Below are positions 17,081-24,827 of a stretch of DNA of 53,351 bases, in pieces. The notes beneath the pieces were generated by a model. The model had not been told where the DNA came from. It was given only the letters and a program-made list of their open reading frames with translations, and did not search any database. Position 1 is the stretch's first letter, and each line of letters starts with the position of its first letter. Source of the DNA: Verrucomicrobiota bacterium (GTDB lineage: Bacteria; Verrucomicrobiota; Kiritimatiellia; CAJWTS01); NCBI GenBank assembly GCA_027623315.1, contig JAQBYD010000023.1, positions 1 to 53,351 on the forward strand, written 5' to 3'. Both the position numbers and the translations under genes were made by a program.

Positions 17081-17326
17081 AGCGAAGCTTGTTTCTGGAG
17101 CAACTTTGTCGGGAGCTTTGTCGCAAGCTTTGTCGATTTTCGGCGTCGCCGGGTGAAGACTCCAGGCTCGAAATCGTCCTGCCGTGCCCGCCGTAGCCGG
17201 GACGGCGAAGGCGGGTCTCTCCCCTCTGATCATTTTGGCCAGAACAGCTTTGCTAAATTCCGGGGGCCTGCGCGCTGCGCGGTCGACAAGGCTTGCGACA
17301 AAGTTGCTCCAGAAATAGAGTTCGCT
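17081..17326. mobile_element. MITE-like element with imperfect terminal inverted repeats
   Basis: The left end AGCGAAGCTTGTTTCTGGAG, continuing CAACTTTGTCG, is mirrored at the right end, which in reverse complement reads AGCGAACTCTATTTCTGGAG and also continues CAACTTTGTCG. Inside, GTCGCAAGC and its mirrored copy extend the match, giving arms of about 40 bases around a core of about 160 bases. No open frame or transposase is present. The element fills the gap between the PhyH gene and the cupin gene, and the cupin stop codon straddles its right border. No clear target duplication is visible. Confidence 0.7.
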
Positions 17327-17985
17327 TAATCTGGGACTAGGTGCCCGCGCTTGGTCCAGACCAGGGCGGCTTGATGGCAATGCATGCGGTGCGACGCTCG
17401 CGCGGGCAGGCGCAGCCAGGTTCCGGCACCGTAGTCTCCGTCACCATCGGAGAGGTCGCCTTCCAGCACGAAATATTCGACGCCGCCGGGATAACTCCGC
17501 TCGACCTCCAACCCCGTCGCCCAGCGCTCCATAAACACCGATTCAGCGGACACGGCGCTCCGGAACAACTCCTGCACCAGCACGCCTTCCGGAATCTCCT
17601 GCCAATCGCCGCCGCGCGTATCGATCACCACGGCCGCCTCGTCGGCATCGCTCATCTGGCACAATTTGACGAGGATCACACAGCCCTGCGGCGTCGACGG
17701 CGAGTGTTTTGAGCCGATCGGATTGCGCACGTAAGTCCCTGGCCCGAAGTCACCCATTTCGTCACAGAACGTTCCCTCGAGAACGAGAAATTCCTCACCC
17801 CCGACATGCGTGTGCTCCGGAAAGGTGCTGTCGGGTCGAAACCTCACGATCGTCGTCGCGCGCGCGACCTCCTCGCCGTCGCGATCCAGCATCTTGCGCT
17901 CGACGCCGGCCGCCGGGGATGGCGACCACTCCATTCGCTCCGTATGCATCACGGCACGCCTGCTTAAGTCCTCATTTATTTTCAT
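17326..17985 (-). CDS. Twin-cupin protein, ChrR-like
   Basis: The 219-residue protein contains two cupin repeats. The first has FPEHTHVGGEE (His58, His60, Glu64 as metal ligands), FLVLEG and a later GSKHS histidine. The second has YPGGVEYFVLEG and ends with ASHRMHCH. This matches the ChrR cupin family, which binds zinc. In ChrR itself the cupin sits behind an anti-sigma domain; here the N-terminal part is only about 20 residues and no sigma factor gene is adjacent, so a stand-alone cupin enzyme or sensor is more likely. Its TAA overlaps the border of the MITE-like element, so the last residues may come from the insertion. It is divergent from the SGNH gene, 35 bases between starts. Confidence 0.82.
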   Translation of the reverse strand: MKINEDLSRRAVMHTERMEWSPSPAAGVERKMLDRDGEEVARATTIVRFRPDSTFPEHTHVGGEEFLVLEGTFCDEMGDFGPGTYVRNPIGSKHSPSTPQGCVILVKLCQMSDADEAAVVIDTRGGDWQEIPEGVLVQELFRSAVSAESVFMERWATGLEVERSYPGGVEYFVLEGDLSDGDGDYGAGTWLRLPARASHRMHCHQAALVWTKRGHLVPD

Positions 17986-18020
17986 CGTCCTGCCAGCTCC
18001 CGTGCAATATCATATAACTC

Positions 18021-19655
18021 ATGCATCGATTGATCAACCGTTCCCTTTGCATAGCCACTCTCGTGGGCCTGGCAAGCTCGGCCCATGCCGGGCCGTTGGA
18101 GAGCTACCTGCGCACGAATGACACCATCGTTTTCGTGGGCGAAAGCCTCACCGCGAACGCCGACTTCCCCGAAGTCGTCGGGCGGGCGATTCACGGGGCG
18201 TATCCGGATTCCAGCATCAACATCGTCAAGGCGGCAGCCACCGGCGTGCCGCTGGCGTCGTATCGTGACCGCGTGCAACTGGCTCTCGAGCAGACCGGTG
18301 CGACCGTCGTGGTGATCATGCTCGGCATGGACGAAGCGACCGCCACCTCCGGGCAACCGCAGTTCGCCGATACGCGTCGCGATCTGAAAAGTCTGATCAG
18401 TGGCCTTCGCAGCAAGGGCCTTGCCGTGATCCTGATGCGATCGCCACTCCTCGGCCTCGCCGCGCAATCCCCGGATGACGCCAGGCGATTTCATTCGTTC
18501 ATGGCACTTCTGGCCGTTGTCGACGCCGTGGTTCAGGATATGCGAGTTCCCGTGATCGACATCCACGGGGCTTACGCTGACGCCCTCGCCTCGGCACGCG
18601 CCACGGACCCGGAATATTCCTTCGCGCGGAAAGATCAATCGATCTACGAGTGCGGGAGTGCCGTCATCGCCGGCGAGATCCTTCGCGCGCTCGGCGTGGG
18701 ACTGCCTCTCGCCGCGGGCAATCGTGGCCCGCTTCGCCCGCGCTCCGAACCAGACATCGTGCTCAAGATCCGGCCGGCCGCCGGGGTGGCCGAGTCGCCG
18801 GGCCGAATCCCCGTCGTCGTAAGTGTTGCAAACCGCAGTGGCGCCGCGATCAGCGGCCTGCTTGAACTCGCAACCGGCACCGGACGTGCCCGGCAGTCGG
18901 TCGCGAATCTAGGTGCCCAGGAAGAGCACACGCTACGCATTAATCTCCCGACCACGGCCTTGCCCGGACGCACGGCGCTCGATCCGCTGCGGGCAACACT
19001 GCGCTCCACGGCCGGCATCTCCGGCGCAGAGAGCATTTTTCATCATTCCCGCATTCTGAATCTCGGCGAGGTACAGTTCGCCGCCGCGCGCACGGCCTTC
19101 ATCTACCGAACGGGTGACCGGGGCGTCCCGTGCCCTGTGCGCCTCGCGACCGTGAGCGCTAATCCGGACCGCATTCGCTTCGAACTTGCCCTGGATGATC
19201 GAACCCGTGCGCCGGTCAACGCGACCCGCCACGCCGCGCCACTTGGAACGCTTCACGGAATTAACTATGACTGCGTACTGATCCTGATCGATCTACGACA
19301 CGCCGATTCGGCGGCACGCAGCACGATGAATGCGACGCTGGCCGAACAGGACATCATGCGCATCACGGTTACCCAATGGGGCAACGACGCGGACAGCATG
19401 AAGATATTCACGAGCCCCGCGTATCTCGAGCAATTCGTCGAGTTCGAGCCGACGGCGGAGCAGAAGTTCGCGATCAACGTCAATGCTCGCCTCGAGGGCC
19501 GGTCATTCGGATTCGACGTGATCGCCTACAATACGCCCCGCCTGGATGCCCCCGCAAGCGCCTACAACCTCGCCGACTTCAACCTCGGCGACCCCGCCGG
19601 TTTCATTCGCACCACGGTCTCAAGCGGTGGCGTGTTCTACCGAATTGGTTTCTGA
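18021..19655 (+). CDS. Secreted SGNH-hydrolase-like protein with degenerate active site
   Basis: The protein (544 residues) starts with a signal peptide ending AHA at 23. Residues 35-230 follow the SGNH (GDSL) hydrolase pattern: VFVGESLTA replaces the usual GDSIT (Gly40-Glu41-Ser42), and the Gly-x-Asn-Asp block appears as GMDE. The serine is retained but its Asp neighbour and the block III Asn are not, and I cannot place the final His, so esterase activity is doubtful. Residues about 230-350 look like a beta-sandwich and about 350-544 resemble a CBM9-like or Por-type beta domain. The neighbouring CBM9 protein, convergent 18 bases downstream, suggests a shared role in polysaccharide handling at the cell surface. 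Confidence 0.6.
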   Translation: MHRLINRSLCIATLVGLASSAHAGPLESYLRTNDTIVFVGESLTANADFPEVVGRAIHGAYPDSSINIVKAAATGVPLASYRDRVQLALEQTGATVVVIMLGMDEATATSGQPQFADTRRDLKSLISGLRSKGLAVILMRSPLLGLAAQSPDDARRFHSFMALLAVVDAVVQDMRVPVIDIHGAYADALASARATDPEYSFARKDQSIYECGSAVIAGEILRALGVGLPLAAGNRGPLRPRSEPDIVLKIRPAAGVAESPGRIPVVVSVANRSGAAISGLLELATGTGRARQSVANLGAQEEHTLRINLPTTALPGRTALDPLRATLRSTAGISGAESIFHHSRILNLGEVQFAAARTAFIYRTGDRGVPCPVRLATVSANPDRIRFELALDDRTRAPVNATRHAAPLGTLHGINYDCVLILIDLRHADSAARSTMNATLAEQDIMRITVTQWGNDADSMKIFTSPAYLEQFVEFEPTAEQKFAINVNARLEGRSFGFDVIAYNTPRLDAPASAYNLADFNLGDPAGFIRTTVSSGGVFYRIGF

Positions 19656-19673
19656 CGCGGATTTTCCGCTCAG

Positions 19674-21695
19674 TTACGGAGCAACCATGAGCGCGGGTTC
19701 GAAGCGTCCGAAGGCAGACGCATTGCGCCAGTTCTCGCCGTCGCCCGACCAGCAAAGCAGGTTGTCACGGCCGCGCGCGGAATCGGCGTCGTTGACCACG
19801 AAATCAAAATTAAACTTTCTTCCCGGAACCATATGATTCTCCTTTAGCCCGGCGATGGGAACGAAGACCTCCATCGTATAGCCGTCGCGGCGGCGGCGGC
19901 ACTGCGCCGTGACTCCCGCAACCGCGGTGATCATCGGGTCGCCCCCGAACTGCGGTTCAAGCGATCCTCCATCAGCCACGGCCGCGCAAATCAACTGGAA
20001 CACCCCAGGTCCGTACGCAGCCGTACCCCGCAGGTGGTCGGGTCGCATATCGAAGAACAACTCGACGCCGTCACGCTCCCAGGGATTCAGCGCGGATGTC
20101 TCTACGATGTCGTCCGTCACCTCGATCGTCACGGCGAAGCCATCCTCGTTTCGCACCATCCAAGCCGCGGCGGAACAGTCCTCCGCGGCGCCCCACGACC
20201 CGCCGCCCGGGCCGCCGCCGCGTACATGAAATCGCGTCTCGGCGCGCATCACTGCATAGGAAGGCACCCGCCCGTCGACGGGCGCGGCCGGAAGGTAGAC
20301 CGCTCTACGCGTCGAGCGCAGGCGTCCGAAACGTCGGGCGTCATCGGCATTCGCATCCGTGCCGGACCAGGTCATCAGGGTATCGAGCGCGCCCATCGAA
20401 TCGCTGTCACGCACGGCCCAGTCGAAATTGAACGCTGACGACGGAAGACCGTGTGTCCAGCCCAGGCTTTGCAGGGGGATACGCACCAGCATGCGATAGC
20501 CACGCGGAGTGGTTCGCCACCGCGCATGCAGTCCGGATATTGCCTGCTCGAGCGCTCCGTATCGGACATGCGCCGCACCACCACGCATCGGGATGAGCAG
20601 GATGTGCATGACTCCCTTGGCGCACCTCGCCGACCCGCGATCGCCGCCGCGAACATCAAGGAACAACTCCACCCCGTCGCTCACGGTCAACGCGTCTTCC
20701 GTCGGCATCATGACGAAAACATCATCCGTCACGTCGACCTGCACCACCAGGTCGCGCTCATCGCGAATTATCCATGCCAGCGCGGAGCAATCTTCCGGGC
20801 CAACCCAGTGTTCATCGGTATACGCCCTCGGACGTTGACGGCCGGCTTCGATACGTTGAATTTGATCCCGCCGCGAGACGCGAAGGGCACACTCCGGCAG
20901 CACGCGTCCGGGACCCGTGAAGTAGAAACCATTACGCACGGTGGTACCCTCGGGCAACGTATCGTTCGTGGTAATGCCGTTACCCAGGATCTCTGTGGGC
21001 AGCACCGTCACGTGGTCCAGGCCACCGGAACCGGTCTGCGCGGAGGCGTCACGCGGATCGATCTCCCATAGCTCTCCCGGAGACGCGGTCATGAACGGAA
21101 CATCGGTCACGAGTCGCGGCGGCGCCGGACTTGGATACGCCGATGGATTCCTGGCAGGGACAGGGGCGCCACCAAAGCCGCGGGCTGAACGGTCGGCCGT
21201 GCGCCGCGCGCTCTCTTCAGCCTCCGTCTGGTCGGGCAAGGGTTGCGGCGCGGGTTCCGCGACCGGCGGCGATAGCTCCGGATGCTTGGTGCGGGGAGTG
21301 CTCCCAAAGCCCCGACGGGACGTCTCCGCCGCCTCGCGTGCACGTTCCTCCGCCGCATCGTGTTCAGGAGTCGTCAGTGCAGTCGGCAATGCAGTCGGCA
21401 ATGCCGTCGGCTCAGGGTCTACGCTTACTGGTGCGGCCACCGGGGGTTTGGCGCGCCGAAACACACGGAAGCCCCAGCGTGAGTTCTTCACCGCTTCCGC
21501 CTTCAGCGCGCCCGGCGGGACAGGCCCTTCGGCCTCCTCGCGGTTAGGCTCAGGTGTTGGCACCGGCGGTGCGACGCCCTTTTGGGGTCGCGAACCAAAA
21601 CTGCCGGCCATGGCCACACAGCCCATCAGCACAGCGGCTATGATGAGACAGCCAACGGTGGTGGGAGAACGTCTGGTAGGAGCAATCTGTTTCAT
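19674..21695 (-). CDS. Lipoprotein-like protein with two CBM9-type domains
   Basis: The ATG at 21695 gives 673 residues. A hydrophobic segment ending LMGC suggests a lipoprotein signal. Residues about 35-190 are a proline-rich linker with three degenerate copies of a unit containing EEAR...A..S.RGFG...P, and a perfect short repeat PTALPTALPTAL made of 12-base units. Two homologous domains follow: about 265-445 (RDLVVQVDVTDD, GVELFLDVRGG, FNFDWAVRDSDS, TWSGTDAN) and about 465-670 (GFAVTIEVTDD, GVELFFDMRP, FNFDFVVNDADS, CWSGDGEN). These match the CBM9 fold, which binds sugar chain ends or occurs in unknown secreted proteins. The pair likely anchors a glycan at the cell surface. Confidence 0.75.
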   Translation of the reverse strand: MKQIAPTRRSPTTVGCLIIAAVLMGCVAMAGSFGSRPQKGVAPPVPTPEPNREEAEGPVPPGALKAEAVKNSRWGFRVFRRAKPPVAAPVSVDPEPTALPTALPTALTTPEHDAAEERAREAAETSRRGFGSTPRTKHPELSPPVAEPAPQPLPDQTEAEESARRTADRSARGFGGAPVPARNPSAYPSPAPPRLVTDVPFMTASPGELWEIDPRDASAQTGSGGLDHVTVLPTEILGNGITTNDTLPEGTTVRNGFYFTGPGRVLPECALRVSRRDQIQRIEAGRQRPRAYTDEHWVGPEDCSALAWIIRDERDLVVQVDVTDDVFVMMPTEDALTVSDGVELFLDVRGGDRGSARCAKGVMHILLIPMRGGAAHVRYGALEQAISGLHARWRTTPRGYRMLVRIPLQSLGWTHGLPSSAFNFDWAVRDSDSMGALDTLMTWSGTDANADDARRFGRLRSTRRAVYLPAAPVDGRVPSYAVMRAETRFHVRGGGPGGGSWGAAEDCSAAAWMVRNEDGFAVTIEVTDDIVETSALNPWERDGVELFFDMRPDHLRGTAAYGPGVFQLICAAVADGGSLEPQFGGDPMITAVAGVTAQCRRRRDGYTMEVFVPIAGLKENHMVPGRKFNFDFVVNDADSARGRDNLLCWSGDGENWRNASAFGRFEPALMVAP

Positions 21696-21838
21696 CTCGA
21701 CTTTGCTGATTGTTGACTGGCTTCGCGCAGGGCGCAACTAAATTACGGCGCGCCGTGTTGCAATACTGTAAACATTTCTGACGGTTTCGCGCTAATCCTC
21801 CTGTCGGCAATCGTCCTGTCAGAACGAATCCAGATGGG

Positions 21839-23590
21839 TTACGACCGCTCGTCGGCATAGATGCTGACTCTCGCTGATTCGGACCCAATTATCCCTTTTG
21901 CCGCCCGAATCGCCGCGGCCGTAGACGACGTCGGATTCTCGGCAACGTCAGCAAATATGCGATCTTTCTTCAGAACCCCGAAGAGCCCCGCACGGTCAAA
22001 GATACGCATCGTATCCGGGCGAACCTCGCTGACCAGCAATGTGCAATTGGTCCCTTCCGCGTAGCGCACGAGTTCCTCGAGCGCGGCGACGCTTGTCGCG
22101 TCGAGGTGATGCGCATTACGAAGCTTGAGCACGATCACGCGCAGATTAGGATCTTCGAAGACGCGGCGCATCTGATCGCGAAACAGCTCGGCTGCACCGA
22201 AGAAAAGATTTCCCTCGACGTGCACGATCGACACCTCCGGATCCGTTCGAGCCTGGGCCGAGCCCAGTTCGGTGAGTTGCCCGCTCGTGTCGAAAGCATA
22301 CTCCACCATCTGCGGCATGGCCGCCTGGCGCATGAAGAGCACGATCGATGTTCCGACGCCGAGGTAGATCGCCACGTCCAACGGGAAGAGCAATCCGGAA
22401 ACGAGGGTCGTGTAGAAAACCAGAGCGTCGGCGCGCGTCGTACGCGTCATGATGCGAATTTGGCGACGGTTGATCAACGATACTCCGATGCAGATGACCA
22501 GCACCGCGAGCACGGCTTTGGGCACATACGCGATGTACGGGCCGACGAGAAAGACTCCGGCCGCGCACAGGATGCCACAGAAGAGGCTGGCCATGGGCCC
22601 CGAAGCGCCCGACGTCCAGTTCAGCGCGGACCGCGTGGGCGAACCTGATGCCGGCATGCCCGAGAGCAGACCGCAACCGATATTCGCAATACCCATACTG
22701 AACACCTCCTGGTTGACATTGAGGCGTGCGCCCGCCCGCGCCGCGAGCGATTTGCCAACCGATACCCCTTCCAGCATGCTCAATACGGCAATCGCCAACG
22801 ACGCACTGGCGACACGGCTGATGTCTCCGAAATTCATCCGCGGCAGCGTTACCTGCCAGTCGCCGGCGTCAACGGCGTCGAGGTACTGCAGAGACGCACG
22901 CGTCGGCAGCCAGCGCGCGAGCAGACTCATGGCGATCAACGTAATCGCGACATTGGGGAGTGTGCCGAGCTTCCAACGCAGCAGCAGGTAGACCAACAGG
23001 GAAATCGTCCCGATCAACAGTGCCGACGGATGCATCTCGCCGAGATGCGACAGCGTCTCGGCGCAGACATGAACGAACGTCGAGGAGGTCTGTTGCAGCT
23101 CGATCCCGAGTACATTACGAAGCTGGTTGGCAATAATCAGCACGGCGGCGGCGGTCACATACCCGGTAATGACGCTGCGCGAGACGTACTGCACCAGGTT
23201 GGCCACGTTGAGCATCGCGCCGAAAATCAGAAAAGCGCCGGACATCGTCACCAGCATAGGCAGGAGCTGGAGCTTCTCGGGACCGGAGAGCCCCATCGCA
23301 CCAAAGGCGCTCAAGAGCAAAACCGAGGTGGCGTTAGTCGGCCCAAGAATAATGAATGGCGACCGCGCAAAGACGGCCCCCAGAAACGGCGCCACGGCCG
23401 CGCAATAGATCCCGTAGCGCAGCGGCAATCCCGCGATCAACGCATAGGCCATGCCCTGTGGAGCCGCCAGCAACGCCACGTTGATCCCCGCACGCAGATC
23501 GGCCTTGAGGTCCTCGCGTTTGTACGCGCGCAGCGTCCGAATGAAGGGCAGGACCTCCACGCGGTTTCCAAATGGAGTACCCGTTGACAT
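21839..23590 (-). CDS. SulP-family anion transporter with STAS domain
   Basis: The protein (583 residues) has the SulP opening: DLRAGINVALLAAPQGMAYA, GLPLRYGIYCA, then FARSPFIILGPTNATSVLL, followed by about ten further hydrophobic segments to residue about 430. The C-terminal part (about 450-565) is a STAS domain with VEGNLFFGAA and HLDATSVAALEEL. SulP proteins move sulfate, bicarbonate or other anions across the inner membrane with sodium or protons. Specificity cannot be read from the sequence; sulfate is plausible given the sulfatase and sulfotransferase genes elsewhere in the window. AGGAAG nine bases before the ATG fixes the start. It is divergent from the pterin dehydratase gene. Confidence 0.9.
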   Translation of the reverse strand: MSTGTPFGNRVEVLPFIRTLRAYKREDLKADLRAGINVALLAAPQGMAYALIAGLPLRYGIYCAAVAPFLGAVFARSPFIILGPTNATSVLLLSAFGAMGLSGPEKLQLLPMLVTMSGAFLIFGAMLNVANLVQYVSRSVITGYVTAAAVLIIANQLRNVLGIELQQTSSTFVHVCAETLSHLGEMHPSALLIGTISLLVYLLLRWKLGTLPNVAITLIAMSLLARWLPTRASLQYLDAVDAGDWQVTLPRMNFGDISRVASASLAIAVLSMLEGVSVGKSLAARAGARLNVNQEVFSMGIANIGCGLLSGMPASGSPTRSALNWTSGASGPMASLFCGILCAAGVFLVGPYIAYVPKAVLAVLVICIGVSLINRRQIRIMTRTTRADALVFYTTLVSGLLFPLDVAIYLGVGTSIVLFMRQAAMPQMVEYAFDTSGQLTELGSAQARTDPEVSIVHVEGNLFFGAAELFRDQMRRVFEDPNLRVIVLKLRNAHHLDATSVAALEELVRYAEGTNCTLLVSEVRPDTMRIFDRAGLFGVLKKDRIFADVAENPTSSTAAAIRAAKGIIGSESARVSIYADERS

Positions 23591-23618
23591 TAAAAAGCGC
23601 TTCCTTTACGATTGATTG

Positions 23619-23648
23619 GTTGTGCCTTTTTGCGTTGTGCCTTTTTGC
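23619..23648. repeat. 15-bp tandem duplication
   Basis: The unit GTTGTGCCTTTTTGC occurs twice without mismatch in the short divergent region between the SulP and pterin dehydratase genes. Confidence 0.8.
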
Positions 23649-23725
23649 AGCGTGACCACTTCACCTTAGACGCGATCTTTCTGTCAAACCAAGGCTTTTG
23701 TCGACGCCGCGAAAGGATACACACC

Positions 23726-24079
23726 ATGAGTGATTTCACTGAATTGAAATGTGAAGCCTGCCGGGCCGGCGCACCCGCCGCGACCAGCGAGGAGCGCGCC
23801 CGGTTTCTGCAGGAGCATCCGGAGTGGACCGTCATCGACCTGGACGGTGTACCCCAACTGCGCAGGACCTTCAACTTCGCCAACTTCGTCGCAGCGCTCG
23901 ATTTCACCAACAAAGTCGGCGCCCTGGCCGAAGCGGAGGACCATCACCCCGCGCTGCTCACCGAATGGGGCAAGTCCACCGTCACGTGGTGGACCCACAA
24001 GATTAAGGACCTCCACCTTAACGACCTGATCGCCGCATCGAAGACGGATGCGATCTACGCCGGGAGCAGTGATTGGTAA
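23726..24079 (+). CDS. phhB: Pterin-4a-carbinolamine dehydratase
   Basis: The 117-residue protein has the family motif around EDHHPALL with the catalytic histidine pair, WGKSTVTWWTHKI, and ends LNDLIAA. The enzyme dehydrates 4a-hydroxy-tetrahydrobiopterin to recycle the cofactor of aromatic amino acid hydroxylases. Some bacterial members act instead in pterin synthesis or assist molybdopterin-related pathways, and no hydroxylase gene is in the window. The start is taken at ATG 23726 after AAAGGATACAC; an upstream in-frame start at 23612 would run through the tandem duplication and lacks a binding site. Confidence 0.92.
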   Translation: MSDFTELKCEACRAGAPAATSEERARFLQEHPEWTVIDLDGVPQLRRTFNFANFVAALDFTNKVGALAEAEDHHPALLTEWGKSTVTWWTHKIKDLHLNDLIAASKTDAIYAGSSDW

Positions 24080-24162
24080 GTAGTGATTAGTAAGTAGTTA
24101 TCAGTTAGTGGTTAGCCACTCCTCACTTCCCACTCCTCACTTCCCACTCCTCACTTCCCACT
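24070..24162. repeat. Simple-sequence array with 14-bp units
   Basis: Three exact copies of CACTCCTCACTTCC at 24117-24158 are preceded by a related degenerate stretch built from TAGTAAGTAGT and TTAGTGG units. AGTGGTTAGCCACT at 24107-24120 forms a small perfect hairpin. The array fills the gap between convergent genes. A related array with 7-bp units lies at 35017-35040. Confidence 0.85.
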
Positions 24163-24690
24163 ACTTTCGGTGCCGACAGCCGACGGCCGGCAGCCACTCG
24201 CACAGCGGATCCAGATCAGGCCTGCGAAACTGGCGACGAGGATCACACATTCGATCGCGACGAGCACCCCCTTGGACAGGGAGGCCGGTTGACTCGAGAC
24301 CTGCAAGCTGTGCCAGTCGAATATAACGAAGGTCGGAGACAATCCCAACCCCAGTGCGGCGACCTTCTCAATGTCAAGATATGCGCTTCCCAGCATTCCC
24401 GCCACGACCACACGCAGGTCCGTACGAGCTGCAATCCAAATGGCAGCCGATCCCACAGCGCCGCCCAGGAGCAATTCGCGCAACACGCCGCTGTGGGGTC
24501 GCGACCCCAACCAGTCGAGGTAGACGATCCATGCATAGTGCGGCGTCAGATCGAGCAGAATATGCGAGAGCATGCCGGCGGCGATCGCTCCGGCCAGGAG
24601 CCACGCTCGCGAATGTTTTTTCGGCGCGGCGTGAAAGGCCATGAACGAAGCGATGCAGGCGGCACAAGCGAGGTGCGTCGGGGCGTTCAT
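24151..24690 (-). CDS. Small membrane protein, YdjM/DUF457-like
   Basis: The 179-residue protein is mostly hydrophobic with four or five membrane segments. It opens MNAPTHLACA and has a second histidine-acid cluster in GMLSHILLDLTPH (about 39-51), the pattern of YdjM-like membrane-bound putative metal-dependent hydrolases. A conserved asparagine or aspartate and histidines near the membrane border are expected in that family, and here they are partly present. Enzyme activity has not been established for the family in general. The gene stop lies within the simple repeat array. It is divergent from the TPR operon. Confidence 0.6.
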   Translation of the reverse strand: MNAPTHLACAACIASFMAFHAAPKKHSRAWLLAGAIAAGMLSHILLDLTPHYAWIVYLDWLGSRPHSGVLRELLLGGAVGSAAIWIAARTDLRVVVAGMLGSAYLDIEKVAALGLGLSPTFVIFDWHSLQVSSQPASLSKGVLVAIECVILVASFAGLIWIRCASGCRPSAVGTESSGK

Positions 24691-24792
24691 ATCGATCCAT
24701 ACCAGGCGGGTTCAACCCATCGAAATTCTGGTCTAAGGCGATCAGGATAGGCCATTTCTGCGGCCAACGCCAAGGGCGATCGATCCTCGGGC

Positions 24793-24821
24793 TTGACTCG
24801 TCAATCAACGTCTGTGATTCT
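24793..24821 (+). promoter_or_regulatory. Candidate promoter of the TPR-ExbB-VWA operon
   Basis: TTGACT at 24793-24798 and GATTCT at 24816-24821 are spaced by 17 bases. The -10 box ends six bases before the ATG, and there is no Shine-Dalgarno sequence, so the first message codon may be the start codon. Confidence 0.45.
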
Positions 24822-24827
24822 TCCCCC

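Noticed and set aside
15700-17082. A 460-residue plus-strand frame opposite the PhyH and desaturase genes
   Set aside because: Both genes on the other strand have catalytic motifs; the frame shows only low-complexity R, A, H and D rich sequence.
17005-17325. A minus-strand gene of about 140 residues between PhyH and the cupin gene
   Set aside because: The frame lies in the inverted-repeat element and has arginine-rich low-complexity sequence without homology to anything recognised.
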